A stretch of 54,323 bases of DNA, taken from contig JAAWCE010000093.1 of assembly GCA_022793065.1 (NCBI GenBank), positions 1 to 54,323 of the forward strand, read 5' to 3'. Shown here piece after piece: positions 9,463 to 18,581 of this stretch (position 1 is its first letter; every line of letters begins with the position of its first letter). The stretch comes from Lachnospiraceae bacterium (GTDB lineage Bacteria; Bacillota; Clostridia; Lachnospirales; Lachnospiraceae). The notes beneath the pieces were generated by a model. The model did not search any database, had not been told where the DNA came from, and saw only the letters and a list, made by a program, of their open reading frames with translations. The position numbers and the translations under genes are program-made.

Positions 9463-9490
9463 TTGTATTAAGGCAGAAGAATCGTATAAT
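9463..9490 (+). promoter_or_regulatory. Promoter of the GH2 gene
   Basis: TTGTAT, a 16-base spacer and TATAAT. The weak -35 fits an AraC-activated promoter, the regulator being encoded divergently. Confidence 0.5.
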
Positions 9491-9522
9491 TAAAATACAA
9501 ATGATTGAAAGGCTGAGAAAAT

Positions 9523-11928
9523 ATGGGTAAAAAAATAAATATGGATATGGGCTGGAAATTCTTTTTAGGGGATTTACCGCCCCAGAATAGTGTGGATGGT
9601 TGGGGCGGCGCCAAAGCAAGAGCCTTTAGTTTCGGCGCGGCATCCGAAACCTATGACGACAGCAAGTGGAGGAGCGTGGATGTTCCCCATGATTTTGTCA
9701 TAGAGGGAGATTACATGCAAAAGAAATCACAAAATGCGGATATGCAGAATATTCCCGAAATGGAAAGCATGGACAGCCGACATTTTGCAGGCGGTTCACT
9801 GGAGGGCGGTATTGGGTGGTACAGAAAACGCTTTGATATTCCCAATGACTGTGAGAACAAGCGTATATATATTCATTTTGGCGGAGTGTACCGGGACAGT
9901 ATGGTATATCTTAATGAATACTACATAGGAAGATATGAAAGCGGTTATACAGACTTTTATTATGATATTACTGATTTTGTAAATATTGGCGGTGAAAATT
10001 TGTTAGCCGTGCGTGTGGATGCAACAGGACGTGAGGGATGGTGGTATGAGGGCGGCGGTATTTATCGTCATGTATGGCTTGAAATAAAAGAGGATATATC
10101 GGCTGCTTATCATGGTGTATTTGTATTTTCCATTGTGAATTTGGAGCAGAACTCGGCAGTGATAGAAATACGGACAGAAGTAGAAAATAAGCGTTTTGCG
10201 GATTGTAATGTTATTGTAGAGCAGATTGTATATGACAGTGACAGGAAAGAACTTGCAAAAGTAAAAAGCACTGTATTATCCCAGGCCTGGGATCATATTT
10301 TCTGCACGCAGAGTATGGAATTGGCGCAAGTAGTACTGTGGGATTTAGAAAATCCTTATTTGTATTGTTTGAAAACTAACATATATGCAAATGGTAATTT
10401 GACCGATACTGTAATGACAAGTTTTGGCATACGTGAGATTGGTTTTGATGCGGATAAAGGCTTTTTCTTAAATGGGAAAAATAGAAAGATAAAAGGGCTG
10501 TGCTGTCATCATGACCATGCAGGCATAGGAATTGCAGCAAATGACAGCGTACTGGAATACAGAATCGCACAGATGAAAAGTATGGGTGCAAACGCTTACA
10601 GGAGCGCACATCATATGCCCACAGATGAATTACTGGAGTTATGTGATCGCATGGGTATGCTTGTATTTGATGAAACAAGGAGAATGTCCAGTGCGCCGCA
10701 GGATTTGGAATGTGTGGGAAAGATGGTAAAACAGGCAAGAAACCATCCCTGTGTATTCCTTTACGCAATAGGAAACGAGGAAATTTTTTCCCAGCACAGA
10801 CCGGAGACAGCACGAACCACCAATACAATGAAAAGAGAAATAAAGAAACTGGACCCCTCACGTCCCATAACATCCGCCGTGGTATGCTGGAACGGAAAGG
10901 AACGGTTTGACAATGGGGCGCAATATGTGGAGATTACAAAACATCTTGATATTATGGGATTTAATTATTGCATGAGTGCATGGGACGACTATCACCAGCG
11001 CATGCCGCATCAGCCCATGATTATTACCGAAGCTAGTTCAAACAGCGGTACAAGAGGTTGTTATAATACAGACGAAATGACAGGTCATTATTATATCCTT
11101 GACGAAGCCAATGGGGATAAAGTGGCAAATAAGCGCAAGGCAGTGAAAAAAGATATGGGAGAGTGTGAGTGGAAATATTTTGCAGAGCGTGATTATCTTG
11201 CTGGAATTTTTCTATGGACTGGAATGGATTATCGAGGTGAACCTACACCGCTTGCATATCCGGCGGTATATTCCCAATTTGGAATAATGGATTACTGCGG
11301 CTTTCCTAAAGATAATTTTTATTATTATAAAAGTTGGTGGGCAGATGAGCCTACACTTCATATTTTCCCTCATTGGAATTTGGCGGATAGCGTTGGAGAG
11401 AAAATCAATGTGCATTGTTACAGTAATCTTGATGCGGTTGAATTATTTGTAAATGGCAAAAGCTACGGGAAAAAGGAAATGAAGCGTAACTGGTATTTGA
11501 CATGGGAAAATGTTCTTTATGAACCGGGCGAAGCTGTGGCAAAGGGATATAAAGACGGGAAAGAGGTATTGACCAAAATGGTTAAGACAACCGGCGCACC
11601 CTATAAAATTGATTTGAGCCCGTATAAAAATAGAATTAGGTGCGGTGACACCGGGATTATAAATGTGCGGGTAACGGATAAAGAAGGAATCACTGTTCCG
11701 ACGGCAGATCATGAAATATTTTTTGACATAGAAGGAGGGCAATTCATAGGGACAGGCAACGGTAATCCAGGCAGTCACGAAAGTGATAAAATGCCGGTAA
11801 GACGTGCATTTAACGGTTTGTGCCAGATTTTGGTGAAGGCAGATTGTCAGGGAGTTATGAAAATAGGAGCAAAATCAAAAGAACTGATACAAGGAATATG
11901 TGAGATTAAAGTTGAAAGGCAGGCTTAA
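9523..11928 (+). CDS. Glycoside hydrolase family 2 (beta-galactosidase-like)
   Basis: The 801-residue enzyme has the GH2 order: jelly-roll (about 5-190), immunoglobulin-like domain (195-305), TIM barrel (306-600) and extra beta domains to the end. The barrel shows G-A-N-A-Y-R-S-A-H-H, the acid/base motif Y-A-I-G-N-E-E with Glu419, and the probable nucleophile Glu503 in I-I-T-E-A-S. F-L-W-T-G-M-D-Y-R-G-E-P-T is also typical of the family. No signal peptide is visible, so it acts on imported oligosaccharides. The substrate may be a beta-galactoside or another beta-glycoside; GH2 also holds beta-glucuronidases and mannosidases. It is followed one base later by a rhamnosidase fragment. Confidence 0.88.
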   Translation: MGKKINMDMGWKFFLGDLPPQNSVDGWGGAKARAFSFGAASETYDDSKWRSVDVPHDFVIEGDYMQKKSQNADMQNIPEMESMDSRHFAGGSLEGGIGWYRKRFDIPNDCENKRIYIHFGGVYRDSMVYLNEYYIGRYESGYTDFYYDITDFVNIGGENLLAVRVDATGREGWWYEGGGIYRHVWLEIKEDISAAYHGVFVFSIVNLEQNSAVIEIRTEVENKRFADCNVIVEQIVYDSDRKELAKVKSTVLSQAWDHIFCTQSMELAQVVLWDLENPYLYCLKTNIYANGNLTDTVMTSFGIREIGFDADKGFFLNGKNRKIKGLCCHHDHAGIGIAANDSVLEYRIAQMKSMGANAYRSAHHMPTDELLELCDRMGMLVFDETRRMSSAPQDLECVGKMVKQARNHPCVFLYAIGNEEIFSQHRPETARTTNTMKREIKKLDPSRPITSAVVCWNGKERFDNGAQYVEITKHLDIMGFNYCMSAWDDYHQRMPHQPMIITEASSNSGTRGCYNTDEMTGHYYILDEANGDKVANKRKAVKKDMGECEWKYFAERDYLAGIFLWTGMDYRGEPTPLAYPAVYSQFGIMDYCGFPKDNFYYYKSWWADEPTLHIFPHWNLADSVGEKINVHCYSNLDAVELFVNGKSYGKKEMKRNWYLTWENVLYEPGEAVAKGYKDGKEVLTKMVKTTGAPYKIDLSPYKNRIRCGDTGIINVRVTDKEGITVPTADHEIFFDIEGGQFIGTGNGNPGSHESDKMPVRRAFNGLCQILVKADCQGVMKIGAKSKELIQGICEIKVERQA

Positions 11929-11929
11929 A

Positions 11930-12235
11930 ATGAATGTGCCTCAGCACAAAATTGTTTATGCTTACGGTTCTGTAGTTGAATGGCTGTATTCTGTTGCAGG
12001 GGGAATAAAACCTGTGTGGGAAAACGCCGGATTTAAAAAGGTTATCATTGCGCCTGTTACCGATAAGCGATTGGGAAGCATGAATACAGTATTTGAAACG
12101 GCATATGGAACCATAAAAACTGCATGGCATTATGAAGGTGAAACTGTATGCTATGAAATTACAACACCTGTAAACGCGACAATAATCATTCATGGAGAGA
12201 AACATTATGTAGGAAGCGGTTCCTATATTTTTTGA
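11930..12235 (+). pseudogene. Alpha-L-rhamnosidase C-terminal domain remnant
   Basis: This short frame of 101 residues matches only the C-terminal beta domain of bacterial alpha-L-rhamnosidases (GH78). It shows Y-A-Y-G-S-V-V-E-W-L-Y, A-G-G-I-K-P, G-F-K-K-V-I-I-A-P and A-Y-G-T-I-K-T-A-W. The catalytic (alpha/alpha)6 barrel and the N-terminal domains, several hundred residues in intact enzymes, are missing. The ATG follows the GH2 stop after a single base and has only a weak ribosome site, so it may be translated by coupling. It cannot hydrolyse rhamnosides alone. It is most simply read as the leftover of an internal deletion that fused the operon behind GH2. A retained carbohydrate-binding role is possible but unproven. 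Confidence 0.75.
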
Positions 12236-12294
12236 TGGTTTTTTAGAGAAAAGAATGGCGTATTTTTGCAGATGACTATAATTTTTTAAAATAA

Positions 12295-12323
12295 TTGACG
12301 CAGTGACCGTATACAGATATAAT
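12295..12323 (+). promoter_or_regulatory. Promoter of the GH43-like gene
   Basis: TTGACG, a 17-base spacer and TATAAT, downstream of the rhamnosidase remnant. A perfect 7-bp inverted repeat (TATGTTG at 12345-12351, CAACATA at 12381-12387) lies in the leader and could be an operator. Confidence 0.6.
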
Positions 12324-12436
12324 TATCACATTAGTGAAAGCTGATATGTTGTTTTGAATCATTGGTCGGATAAGAAATATCAACATAATACAGTTAATGA
12401 AAAATTGGAATAAAAAATAACAGGAGGTTAGTCAGA

Positions 12437-13378
12437 GTGAATCAAGCATATTTATTTGTACATTTTAAAGAAAAAAGTACCCCTGACGGAGAACAGGTGT
12501 ATTTTGGCATTAGCAAAGACGGGTTTTGCTGGGAGCCGGTAAATGAGGGAAATCCCATACTCTGGTGCTATTATGGAGAAAAGGGCGCCAGAGACTTTAC
12601 AATTACATATTGTAAGGAAACAGGAAAATATATTATTTTGGGAACGGACTTAAGCCTGGCGTATGGGATGCGTGGGCAGTATCATAATAGTTGGAAAGAG
12701 GTTTCCGTAAATGGCAGTAAATGTTTATCCATATGGGAATCGGAGGATTTACTTCATTGGTCGGAACAGCGTTTGGTGCGGGTTGGAGATGAGAAATTCG
12801 GCTGTGTATGGGCGCCCGATGTGATTTATGATAAGGAAAAGCAAGAATATGTATTACATTGGTCATCTTCCCACAAAGACGATAATTATGAGAAGAAAGC
12901 GATTTATTGCTGTCGGACGAAAGATTTTAAAGAGTATACGGAACCCGTTCTATTATACCGGCATCCGGAGGAAGAGGTAATTGATTCTGCTATATATGAG
13001 GAAAATGGAGCTTTTTATATGTTCGTAAGACGGGGCGGTTCTTGCTGCCGGAATATTCTTTTACGCGCTGAGAAACTTGAGGGACCTTATGAACAAATGC
13101 CTGTTTTTGATGATAGTACTTCCGATATACAGACAGGAGTGTATGAAGCGCCGACGGCAGTAAGACTGGAAGATGGCAGATGGTGTCTGTTCCTGGATTA
13201 TTTTGGTGTGCCGGGAGAAGGACAAGGATATGTGCCGTTTGTGGCAGATTCTTTGGAAAGTGGTCGTTTTGTACGGGCGGATGAGCGCTTTTCTTTCCCC
13301 TATGGTTATAAACATGGTACAATTTTGACAATTACACCCATGCAGTATGAAGCGTTATCTAAGCATAAGTGGGGATAA
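12437..13378 (+). CDS. GH43-like five-bladed beta-propeller glycosidase
   Basis: This 313-residue cytoplasmic protein shows the repeating strands of the GH43/GH62 propeller fold, for example D-F-T-I-T-Y, V-W-A-P-D-V-I-Y-D, D-S-A-I-Y-E-E-N-G-A-F-Y-M-F and Y-E-A-P-T-A-V-R-L-E-D. Asp in R-D-F-T, Asp in A-P-D-V and Glu in Y-E-A-P sit where the family places the base, the pKa modulator and the acid. It is probably an arabinosidase or galactosidase acting on pectin side chains; family 43 members cannot be assigned a substrate by eye. The GTG start was chosen for the AGGAGG 9 nt upstream. Confidence 0.78.
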   Translation: MNQAYLFVHFKEKSTPDGEQVYFGISKDGFCWEPVNEGNPILWCYYGEKGARDFTITYCKETGKYIILGTDLSLAYGMRGQYHNSWKEVSVNGSKCLSIWESEDLLHWSEQRLVRVGDEKFGCVWAPDVIYDKEKQEYVLHWSSSHKDDNYEKKAIYCCRTKDFKEYTEPVLLYRHPEEEVIDSAIYEENGAFYMFVRRGGSCCRNILLRAEKLEGPYEQMPVFDDSTSDIQTGVYEAPTAVRLEDGRWCLFLDYFGVPGEGQGYVPFVADSLESGRFVRADERFSFPYGYKHGTILTITPMQYEALSKHKWG

Positions 13379-13515
13379 TTGTATAATAAGAAAATGTTTG
13401 AAAATAAAGGAAGAATAGCCAATAAATAATATTTATGTTTGATAGGAACAGAATGTTGTATAGAGTGATTGCCGGAAGCCGGTAGGACGAGGAATTAATA
13501 GATGCTTATGAAATG

Positions 13516-13556
13516 CAGGTGATTTTTATGTAAGAGAAAATTGCCTGTATTTTTAT
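13516..13556 (+). terminator. Hairpin with U-rich tail downstream of the GH43-like gene
   Basis: Bases 13516-13526 pair with 13537-13547 over 11 bp when two G-U pairs are allowed, with an 11-nt loop and a TATTTTTAT tail. It probably ends the glycosidase transcript before the GGDEF gene. The rest of the 13379-13686 gap shows no gene, and no c-di-GMP riboswitch core was recognised. Confidence 0.45.
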
Positions 13557-13686
13557 ATACAATTCCGTAAAAAGAAGTATGAGGTAATGCTTATTTATGA
13601 TATACAAAATGAAAGGAACAGAGTATAATACAAGTTGACAAAAGACTTTATCATTAAGACCGTTTTTCCGAAAAGGGAGTGACAAA

Positions 13687-15312
13687 ATGAGACGAAAGAT
13701 AACGCTGCAGAAGTTATATATTTTATTTTTATGTATCCATGCTGTGCTCCTTATGGTTGGGGGATTTACGGTGAGAGAGGATAAGTTTTATTTTGGGGAG
13801 GAAATTTCGTATACGGAAGTAGAACCAGGCAGCCATGAAGTTCTGGAAGATGGAATACAGCGCTATGTATTGGCATGTGAATTCAATCATGCCAGTGATA
13901 AAGGTATATGTGATACTCTGTTGTTTTATACCAATCATCAAGAGGTTCATGTCTATGCGGACAATGAACTGATTTATGAGCGAAACAGGGCCGACAGTGT
14001 CTTTGGTCATACTACAGGCGCTGTCTGGAATATGATGGAATTTCCGGCGGATACCAAAGAGATTGTGGTTTCAATAAAGGCGATTTACCATTCCGGTGAG
14101 CAGAACCATCATATATTTTATGTTGGTAATGGCATCAATATGATACGGCAAATGGTTCATGATTCCGCATTTGCAATGGGGGTCAGCCTACTGCTTGTGA
14201 TAATTGGCAGTTGTATGGTAATATATTGGTTGTTCCTCTGCCGTAAGACAAGGGTGGCTTTAGAGCTGCTTTACATAGGAATCTTGGCAGTGCTTATAGG
14301 TATATGGGCATTTACGGAAGAAAGAACCATTATGATTTTGTTTGACAATAGAGTGTATGCTTCTTATGTTACTTATACCTTACTTATGCTCATTGGTATT
14401 ACTTTTTTGTTTTTTGTGAAACAGTATATTGTCAAAGAAGGAAGGTGCTTTCATAAGTTTTTGGCGTTGTTTGGATTTGGCGGCATGTCTCTTATGGTGT
14501 TGCTGCAATGCTTGAATCTGGCGGATTTTAAGGAAACTGTTTGGATTGTTCATATAGTGCTGGTATGTGATCTTCTCTATTTTCTATTGGGCATATTGAG
14601 CAAAGTGCGCAACAGACGGCATAAAAAGCATGTTGGGCTGAATACGGCGGGGCTGGCGGTTTTGGCGGCGGCCGTAGGAGTGGAATTATATGCTTATTAT
14701 GCACAGGTTGTAAATATGCAGATATTTGGTATGTTTGGGCTCCTTGCATACATAATCATTCTTGGACTGGAAGTTGCCGCGGACGCTTCTGAGAAAATTG
14801 CGGAGATGCGAAAGGCGGAAATATATAAAGAACTTGCGGAGAAGGATATGTTGACCAAATGTTATAACCGCAACGCATACAATGAGGATATTCAAAAGAA
14901 AAACTTTGGCAGCAATGTGTTTGTTGTCATGTTTGATTTGAATGAGCTGAAAAAGTGTAATGATACGCTTGGTCATATGGAGGGAGACCGCTATTTAATT
15001 GACTCAGCAAATTTGATTAAGAAAATATTTGATGATTATGGAAAGGTGTATCGAATCGGCGGGGATGAATTTTGTATCATTATGGAAAATTCCTCGGAAG
15101 AAGAAATATGTGTTCTGATAAAGAAGCTTATGAAGGAAGAAGCGGCATACAATGAGCAGTCTAAAAATGTCCATATGCAGATTGCAACTGGCTATGCCCA
15201 ATTTGATGCCGGGATGGACATGGAGCTGGATAAGACCAGGAGCAGGGCTGACGAGAGGATGTATGAGAATAAGAGACAGCTGAAGGCGGGCAAGGTTATA
15301 AACGGTGGTTAG
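13687..15312 (+). CDS. Membrane-bound diguanylate cyclase (GGDEF)
   Basis: The 541-residue protein has an N-terminal helix, an extracellular domain of about 120 residues with beta strands, seven membrane segments (about 160-385) and a C-terminal GGDEF domain (about 400-535). The catalytic motif is intact, R-I-G-G-D-E-F with GGDEF at 458-462, and D-M-L-T-K-C-Y-N-R-N opens the domain as usual. The RxxD inhibitory site five residues before GGDEF is not present, so product inhibition through that site is unlikely. The layout resembles 7TMR-DISM sensors that transmit an outside signal to c-di-GMP synthesis. The gene is monocistronic, behind AGGGAG. No c-di-GMP effector was recognised nearby. Confidence 0.88.
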   Translation: MRRKITLQKLYILFLCIHAVLLMVGGFTVREDKFYFGEEISYTEVEPGSHEVLEDGIQRYVLACEFNHASDKGICDTLLFYTNHQEVHVYADNELIYERNRADSVFGHTTGAVWNMMEFPADTKEIVVSIKAIYHSGEQNHHIFYVGNGINMIRQMVHDSAFAMGVSLLLVIIGSCMVIYWLFLCRKTRVALELLYIGILAVLIGIWAFTEERTIMILFDNRVYASYVTYTLLMLIGITFLFFVKQYIVKEGRCFHKFLALFGFGGMSLMVLLQCLNLADFKETVWIVHIVLVCDLLYFLLGILSKVRNRRHKKHVGLNTAGLAVLAAAVGVELYAYYAQVVNMQIFGMFGLLAYIIILGLEVAADASEKIAEMRKAEIYKELAEKDMLTKCYNRNAYNEDIQKKNFGSNVFVVMFDLNELKKCNDTLGHMEGDRYLIDSANLIKKIFDDYGKVYRIGGDEFCIIMENSSEEEICVLIKKLMKEEAAYNEQSKNVHMQIATGYAQFDAGMDMELDKTRSRADERMYENKRQLKAGKVINGG

Positions 15313-15377
15313 AATTGCATGGTATTGCAGGAGAGCTGGAGAATTGTTTTGTATGGAATGTACACAGGCAATTTCCC

Positions 15378-16058
15378 TCATAATTCCGTCACTGTACCCA
15401 CGCCGTTTATCTCTTGCAGTGTATGTAAATAGGCATCTCTATGAATACCTTTTGGCAGTTTAAAGGTGGTCATAATCTGAAAGTACTGTCCCTTTGCTTT
15501 TGGCTTATCTACTACAAAAGTGTCGATAAAACAGTTGTCTTCTTTTAATTTTCGAGAGATAAGTGTAATTCCCCGACCATCCGCAGCTTCGATATAAAGT
15601 GTCATGTATCTTGAGTGTTTATATATTTTGTTTTCTATATAAGGAACAAAATGCAGTCCTATTAGCCAAAGAATGGTTAAGATCACTGCGCCGTCAAGAA
15701 AACCGATTCCTACCCCAAGGCCAATACAGGCACAGGCCCAAATACTGGCAGCGGAAGTAAGTCCTTTGATCTGATGCCCGGATACAAGAATGGAGCCGGC
15801 CCCCAGGAACCCCACACCGCTGATGACCTGGGCGGCGATTCTTGAAATATCAAGCCTTCCGGGATAAAGTGTTTCAAGATATTGTTCTAACAACATAACC
15901 ATGGTAGCGCCCAGGCATACGGTAATTGTGGTTCGTGCGCCGCCGCCCCGCCGTTTGGCGCCTCTGTCGATACCCACTACCATACCCAGTATGAGGGATA
16001 CTATGATTCTAATTAGGATATTCTCCCAGGTCCAGGCTGAAAATGAAAGTGTAAACAT
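15378..16058 (-). CDS. MgtC/SapB-family membrane protein
   Basis: This 226-residue protein has four membrane helices with the MgtC marks G-M-V-V-G-I-D-R-G, R-T-T-I-T-V-C-L-G-A, I-S-G-V-G-F-L-G-A-G-S-I-L and I-K-G-L-T-S-A-A-S-I-W. A cytosolic ACT-like domain of about 80 residues follows. The family is linked to magnesium limitation and membrane potential control, though the housekeeping role in Clostridia is not settled. The start was set at the ATG preceded by GGAG at 8 nt. An in-frame ATG 33 codons upstream lacks a ribosome site and adds unrelated residues. It converges on the GGDEF gene. Confidence 0.88.
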   Translation of the reverse strand: MFTLSFSAWTWENILIRIIVSLILGMVVGIDRGAKRRGGGARTTITVCLGATMVMLLEQYLETLYPGRLDISRIAAQVISGVGFLGAGSILVSGHQIKGLTSAASIWACACIGLGVGIGFLDGAVILTILWLIGLHFVPYIENKIYKHSRYMTLYIEAADGRGITLISRKLKEDNCFIDTFVVDKPKAKGQYFQIMTTFKLPKGIHRDAYLHTLQEINGVGTVTEL

Positions 16059-16249
16059 ATAAAATTCTCCACAAAGTTCTGTTGCTGCAGTTTCGACGTT
16101 TCTTTTATTATAGAAAATTATTTCACTGTTGTAAATACAGCATGTAAATATATTCAAATAACATGGGTGTTACTGCTTTCCGGGTCATGGTGGGAAGTTT
16201 GGCATGGCCGCTAATGTGGGCCAAAGAGTATAATATGCAATAGGAATAG

Positions 16250-16278
16250 TTTACATAGCACAAATATGGTGCTAAAAT
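16250..16278 (+). promoter_or_regulatory. Promoter of the ankyrin-repeat gene
   Basis: TTTACA, a 17-base spacer and TAAAAT, giving a leader of about 165 nt. Nothing else was recognised in the 16059-16451 gap. Confidence 0.5.
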
Positions 16279-16451
16279 AATATGCGAACGCAGCGAACTT
16301 CTGGGTGGCTCCGGTAAGATTATAATATATGGCAGGGTGGGTTAAGGTGAAACTTAGCGTAGTTCATGGGCGTATCTGTTAGCCGGCGGGAAATTGTTCT
16401 CATCATATGGGGACATATGTAAATGTGGAACTGGAATAGAAAGGAATTGAT

Positions 16452-18476
16452 ATGGAAATGAAAGAGCTGATAGAGCTGTTAGTGAAATCCAGCGAAAATT
16501 TTAGTTCAACCTCGTTTATTCCCTGGTGGGATGGGGATCACAAAGACACTTATTATTATTACAATATGTTTGAGGATCATGTGATCAAAGAGGTGGAGGA
16601 AGGTATTGGGGAATGTGGAAAAGAGATGCTGCTTTCACCTGTGGGTAAGGTAGGACTTACACTGTTCCATCTGTTAGTATGGCATAATTTTTATAATGCG
16701 GTAGAAAGAGTGCTTTGTGATGGAAGGGTAGAGGGAGAGGAAATCAATATGCCGGACCATAAAGGACATGGTCTGACCCCTCTTTTGCTTGCCTGTGTCA
16801 GAGGGAATCTTGCAATGACCAAACTTTTATTGGCGCATGGGGCAAAAGATTCTGTATGCGATGAAAGAGGCATGAACCCTTATCATTTTTTGGCGTACCC
16901 CAGATTTCCGGAAGGGATGCTGACCATTGATTTTACTTGCCTGGATCATAGCGTCAGGCAGAGGGGAGAGATTGCCCGTCTGTTGAATTGTGACATCAAT
17001 GGAAAGGACCAGGAAGGACTTACGCCATTGGAACGTTTGCTGTCCACAGAGCAAAGCGCAAGCTATACCTGGCCGTTGACAGAGGTTTTCCTGGAGAAAG
17101 GCGCCAAGACCGATTATGTGGACCAGAATGGCAATACACTCTTGATGATGGCAAGGCGAAATGGCCATAAAACGGCTGCGATGAAGTTGATGGAGCAATG
17201 TCCGGAAATGGTTAATGTGGCCGATAAGAATGGAGTGACACCTATAGAGCATGCGGTGGAATATAGCAATCAGGCGATGTACCTGGCTTTGATTGACCAT
17301 GGAGCGTCCTCGGCTCCTGAGATGGAGTTGTTCCCTTTGAGCCAGATTACAAATAATCTTTTCTGCTATGTACAAAAAGAGGATATGGATGGCTTGTGTA
17401 TTGCTTTATATATGATCAGAAAACTGATTGCACAGGTGGACCCGGATGATGAAGATGAAATTGGAGAAGTATTGGATATTCTGCATAACGCTTTGACATC
17501 AGATAAGGATGCCCAAGTGCTGGATATCTGCAAGGAAGCAGGCGTTGACTTTATGATGCCCATTCATTATAGGGGGGAATTATTCTGTCTGCGGGATAAA
17601 TGTCTGCATAGAAGTTATGGCATTGGGGTTGTGAAGAAACTGATGAAGATGGGCGTGGATATGGATCAGGCTGTGGTCAAAGGGCGGACGCCGGCGAGGA
17701 TTTTGGCATCCATGAATCATGCGGAGGATGTTTATTTTGAAGAAGCGGCAAAATTATTCTCCAAAGAATCCATGGAAGAGTTGGATAATAGCGGGAAGGC
17801 GGCAGTTCATCTTGCTGCGGAACATGGTCATTTGGGCATGCTGAGCGTTATGATAGAAAAGGGAGTTGATATCAATCTTACGGAGGACGAGCCGGGGGAA
17901 GCAGGTGTAACGGCGCTTCATCTGGCCTGTCTGGAGGGTTGTGTGGATGCAGTAAAGATATTGATGGAAGCGGGCGCAGATGATACCATGAAGACATTAA
18001 AAGGTGACACGCCGGCCCATTTTGTCCTTACGGATGAAAGAAGCAGGAATCAGACAATACAGCAAAAGGCTGAGATTCTGAAAAGTCTGAAACATCTGGA
18101 TATTGCCAATGAAGACGGAAGGACACCCCTTATGTTACTGAACCATAGAACCAGTGAATTACTGCCTGTTTTGCTGGAGCGGGGCGTGGATGTGAACCAT
18201 GTGGATAACGAAGGCATGACTGCTTTAATGCTGTATACGGATAAGGACTTTGCAAAAGAAATGATTCAGGCTGGCATCGATATTAATTTGGCGGACAACG
18301 AAGGGAATACGGCGCTGCATTATGCACTGGAAGAGTGGGATGAGGGATGCGCTCGTTATTTAATCAGGAAGGGAGCCGATTATAACAGGCCCAATAATCA
18401 AGGGGAGACACCGGCGCAGATTGCTGCAGAAAAGGGCTTTGAGGCAGTGCTGGCTCTTATGACGGATATTGTGTGA
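16452..18476 (+). CDS. Large ankyrin-repeat protein
   Basis: The 674-residue protein is built almost entirely of ankyrin repeats. Examples with the T-P-L / A-A-x-x-G-H core are G-L-T-P-L-L-L-A-C-V-R-G-N (about 110), A-A-V-H-L-A-A-E-H-G-H (about 455), T-A-L-H-L-A-C-L-E-G-C (about 492) and T-A-L-H-Y-A-L-E-E-W (about 620). Several middle repeats are degenerate. There is no signal peptide or membrane helix, so it should be a cytoplasmic protein-binding scaffold. The partner is unknown, and the flanking genes (MgtC, AraC-GyrI) give no clear link. It is monocistronic and ends before a strong hairpin. Confidence 0.85.
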   Translation: MEMKELIELLVKSSENFSSTSFIPWWDGDHKDTYYYYNMFEDHVIKEVEEGIGECGKEMLLSPVGKVGLTLFHLLVWHNFYNAVERVLCDGRVEGEEINMPDHKGHGLTPLLLACVRGNLAMTKLLLAHGAKDSVCDERGMNPYHFLAYPRFPEGMLTIDFTCLDHSVRQRGEIARLLNCDINGKDQEGLTPLERLLSTEQSASYTWPLTEVFLEKGAKTDYVDQNGNTLLMMARRNGHKTAAMKLMEQCPEMVNVADKNGVTPIEHAVEYSNQAMYLALIDHGASSAPEMELFPLSQITNNLFCYVQKEDMDGLCIALYMIRKLIAQVDPDDEDEIGEVLDILHNALTSDKDAQVLDICKEAGVDFMMPIHYRGELFCLRDKCLHRSYGIGVVKKLMKMGVDMDQAVVKGRTPARILASMNHAEDVYFEEAAKLFSKESMEELDNSGKAAVHLAAEHGHLGMLSVMIEKGVDINLTEDEPGEAGVTALHLACLEGCVDAVKILMEAGADDTMKTLKGDTPAHFVLTDERSRNQTIQQKAEILKSLKHLDIANEDGRTPLMLLNHRTSELLPVLLERGVDVNHVDNEGMTALMLYTDKDFAKEMIQAGIDINLADNEGNTALHYALEEWDEGCARYLIRKGADYNRPNNQGETPAQIAAEKGFEAVLALMTDIV

Positions 18477-18492
18477 TGAAATTGCCCCATGG

Positions 18493-18540
18493 AAAGGCAT
18501 CGCAGCAAAAACAGAATACAGTTTTGGCTGCGATGCCTTT
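18493..18540 (+). terminator. Strong hairpin terminator after the ankyrin gene
   Basis: A 14-bp perfect stem (AAAGGCATCGCAGC with GCTGCGATGCCTTT) can extend by another AAAAC/GTTTT pairing. The 3' side ends TTTCT. Being nearly symmetric and located between convergent genes, it may act in both directions. Confidence 0.65.
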
Positions 18541-18581
18541 CTGGCAGTATATGACCTTTATTCACAGTAAGCGGCACAGTT

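Noticed and set aside
13379..13686. Possible c-di-GMP riboswitch before the GGDEF gene
   Set aside because: The conserved core sequences of that riboswitch are not present; only a terminator-like hairpin is seen.
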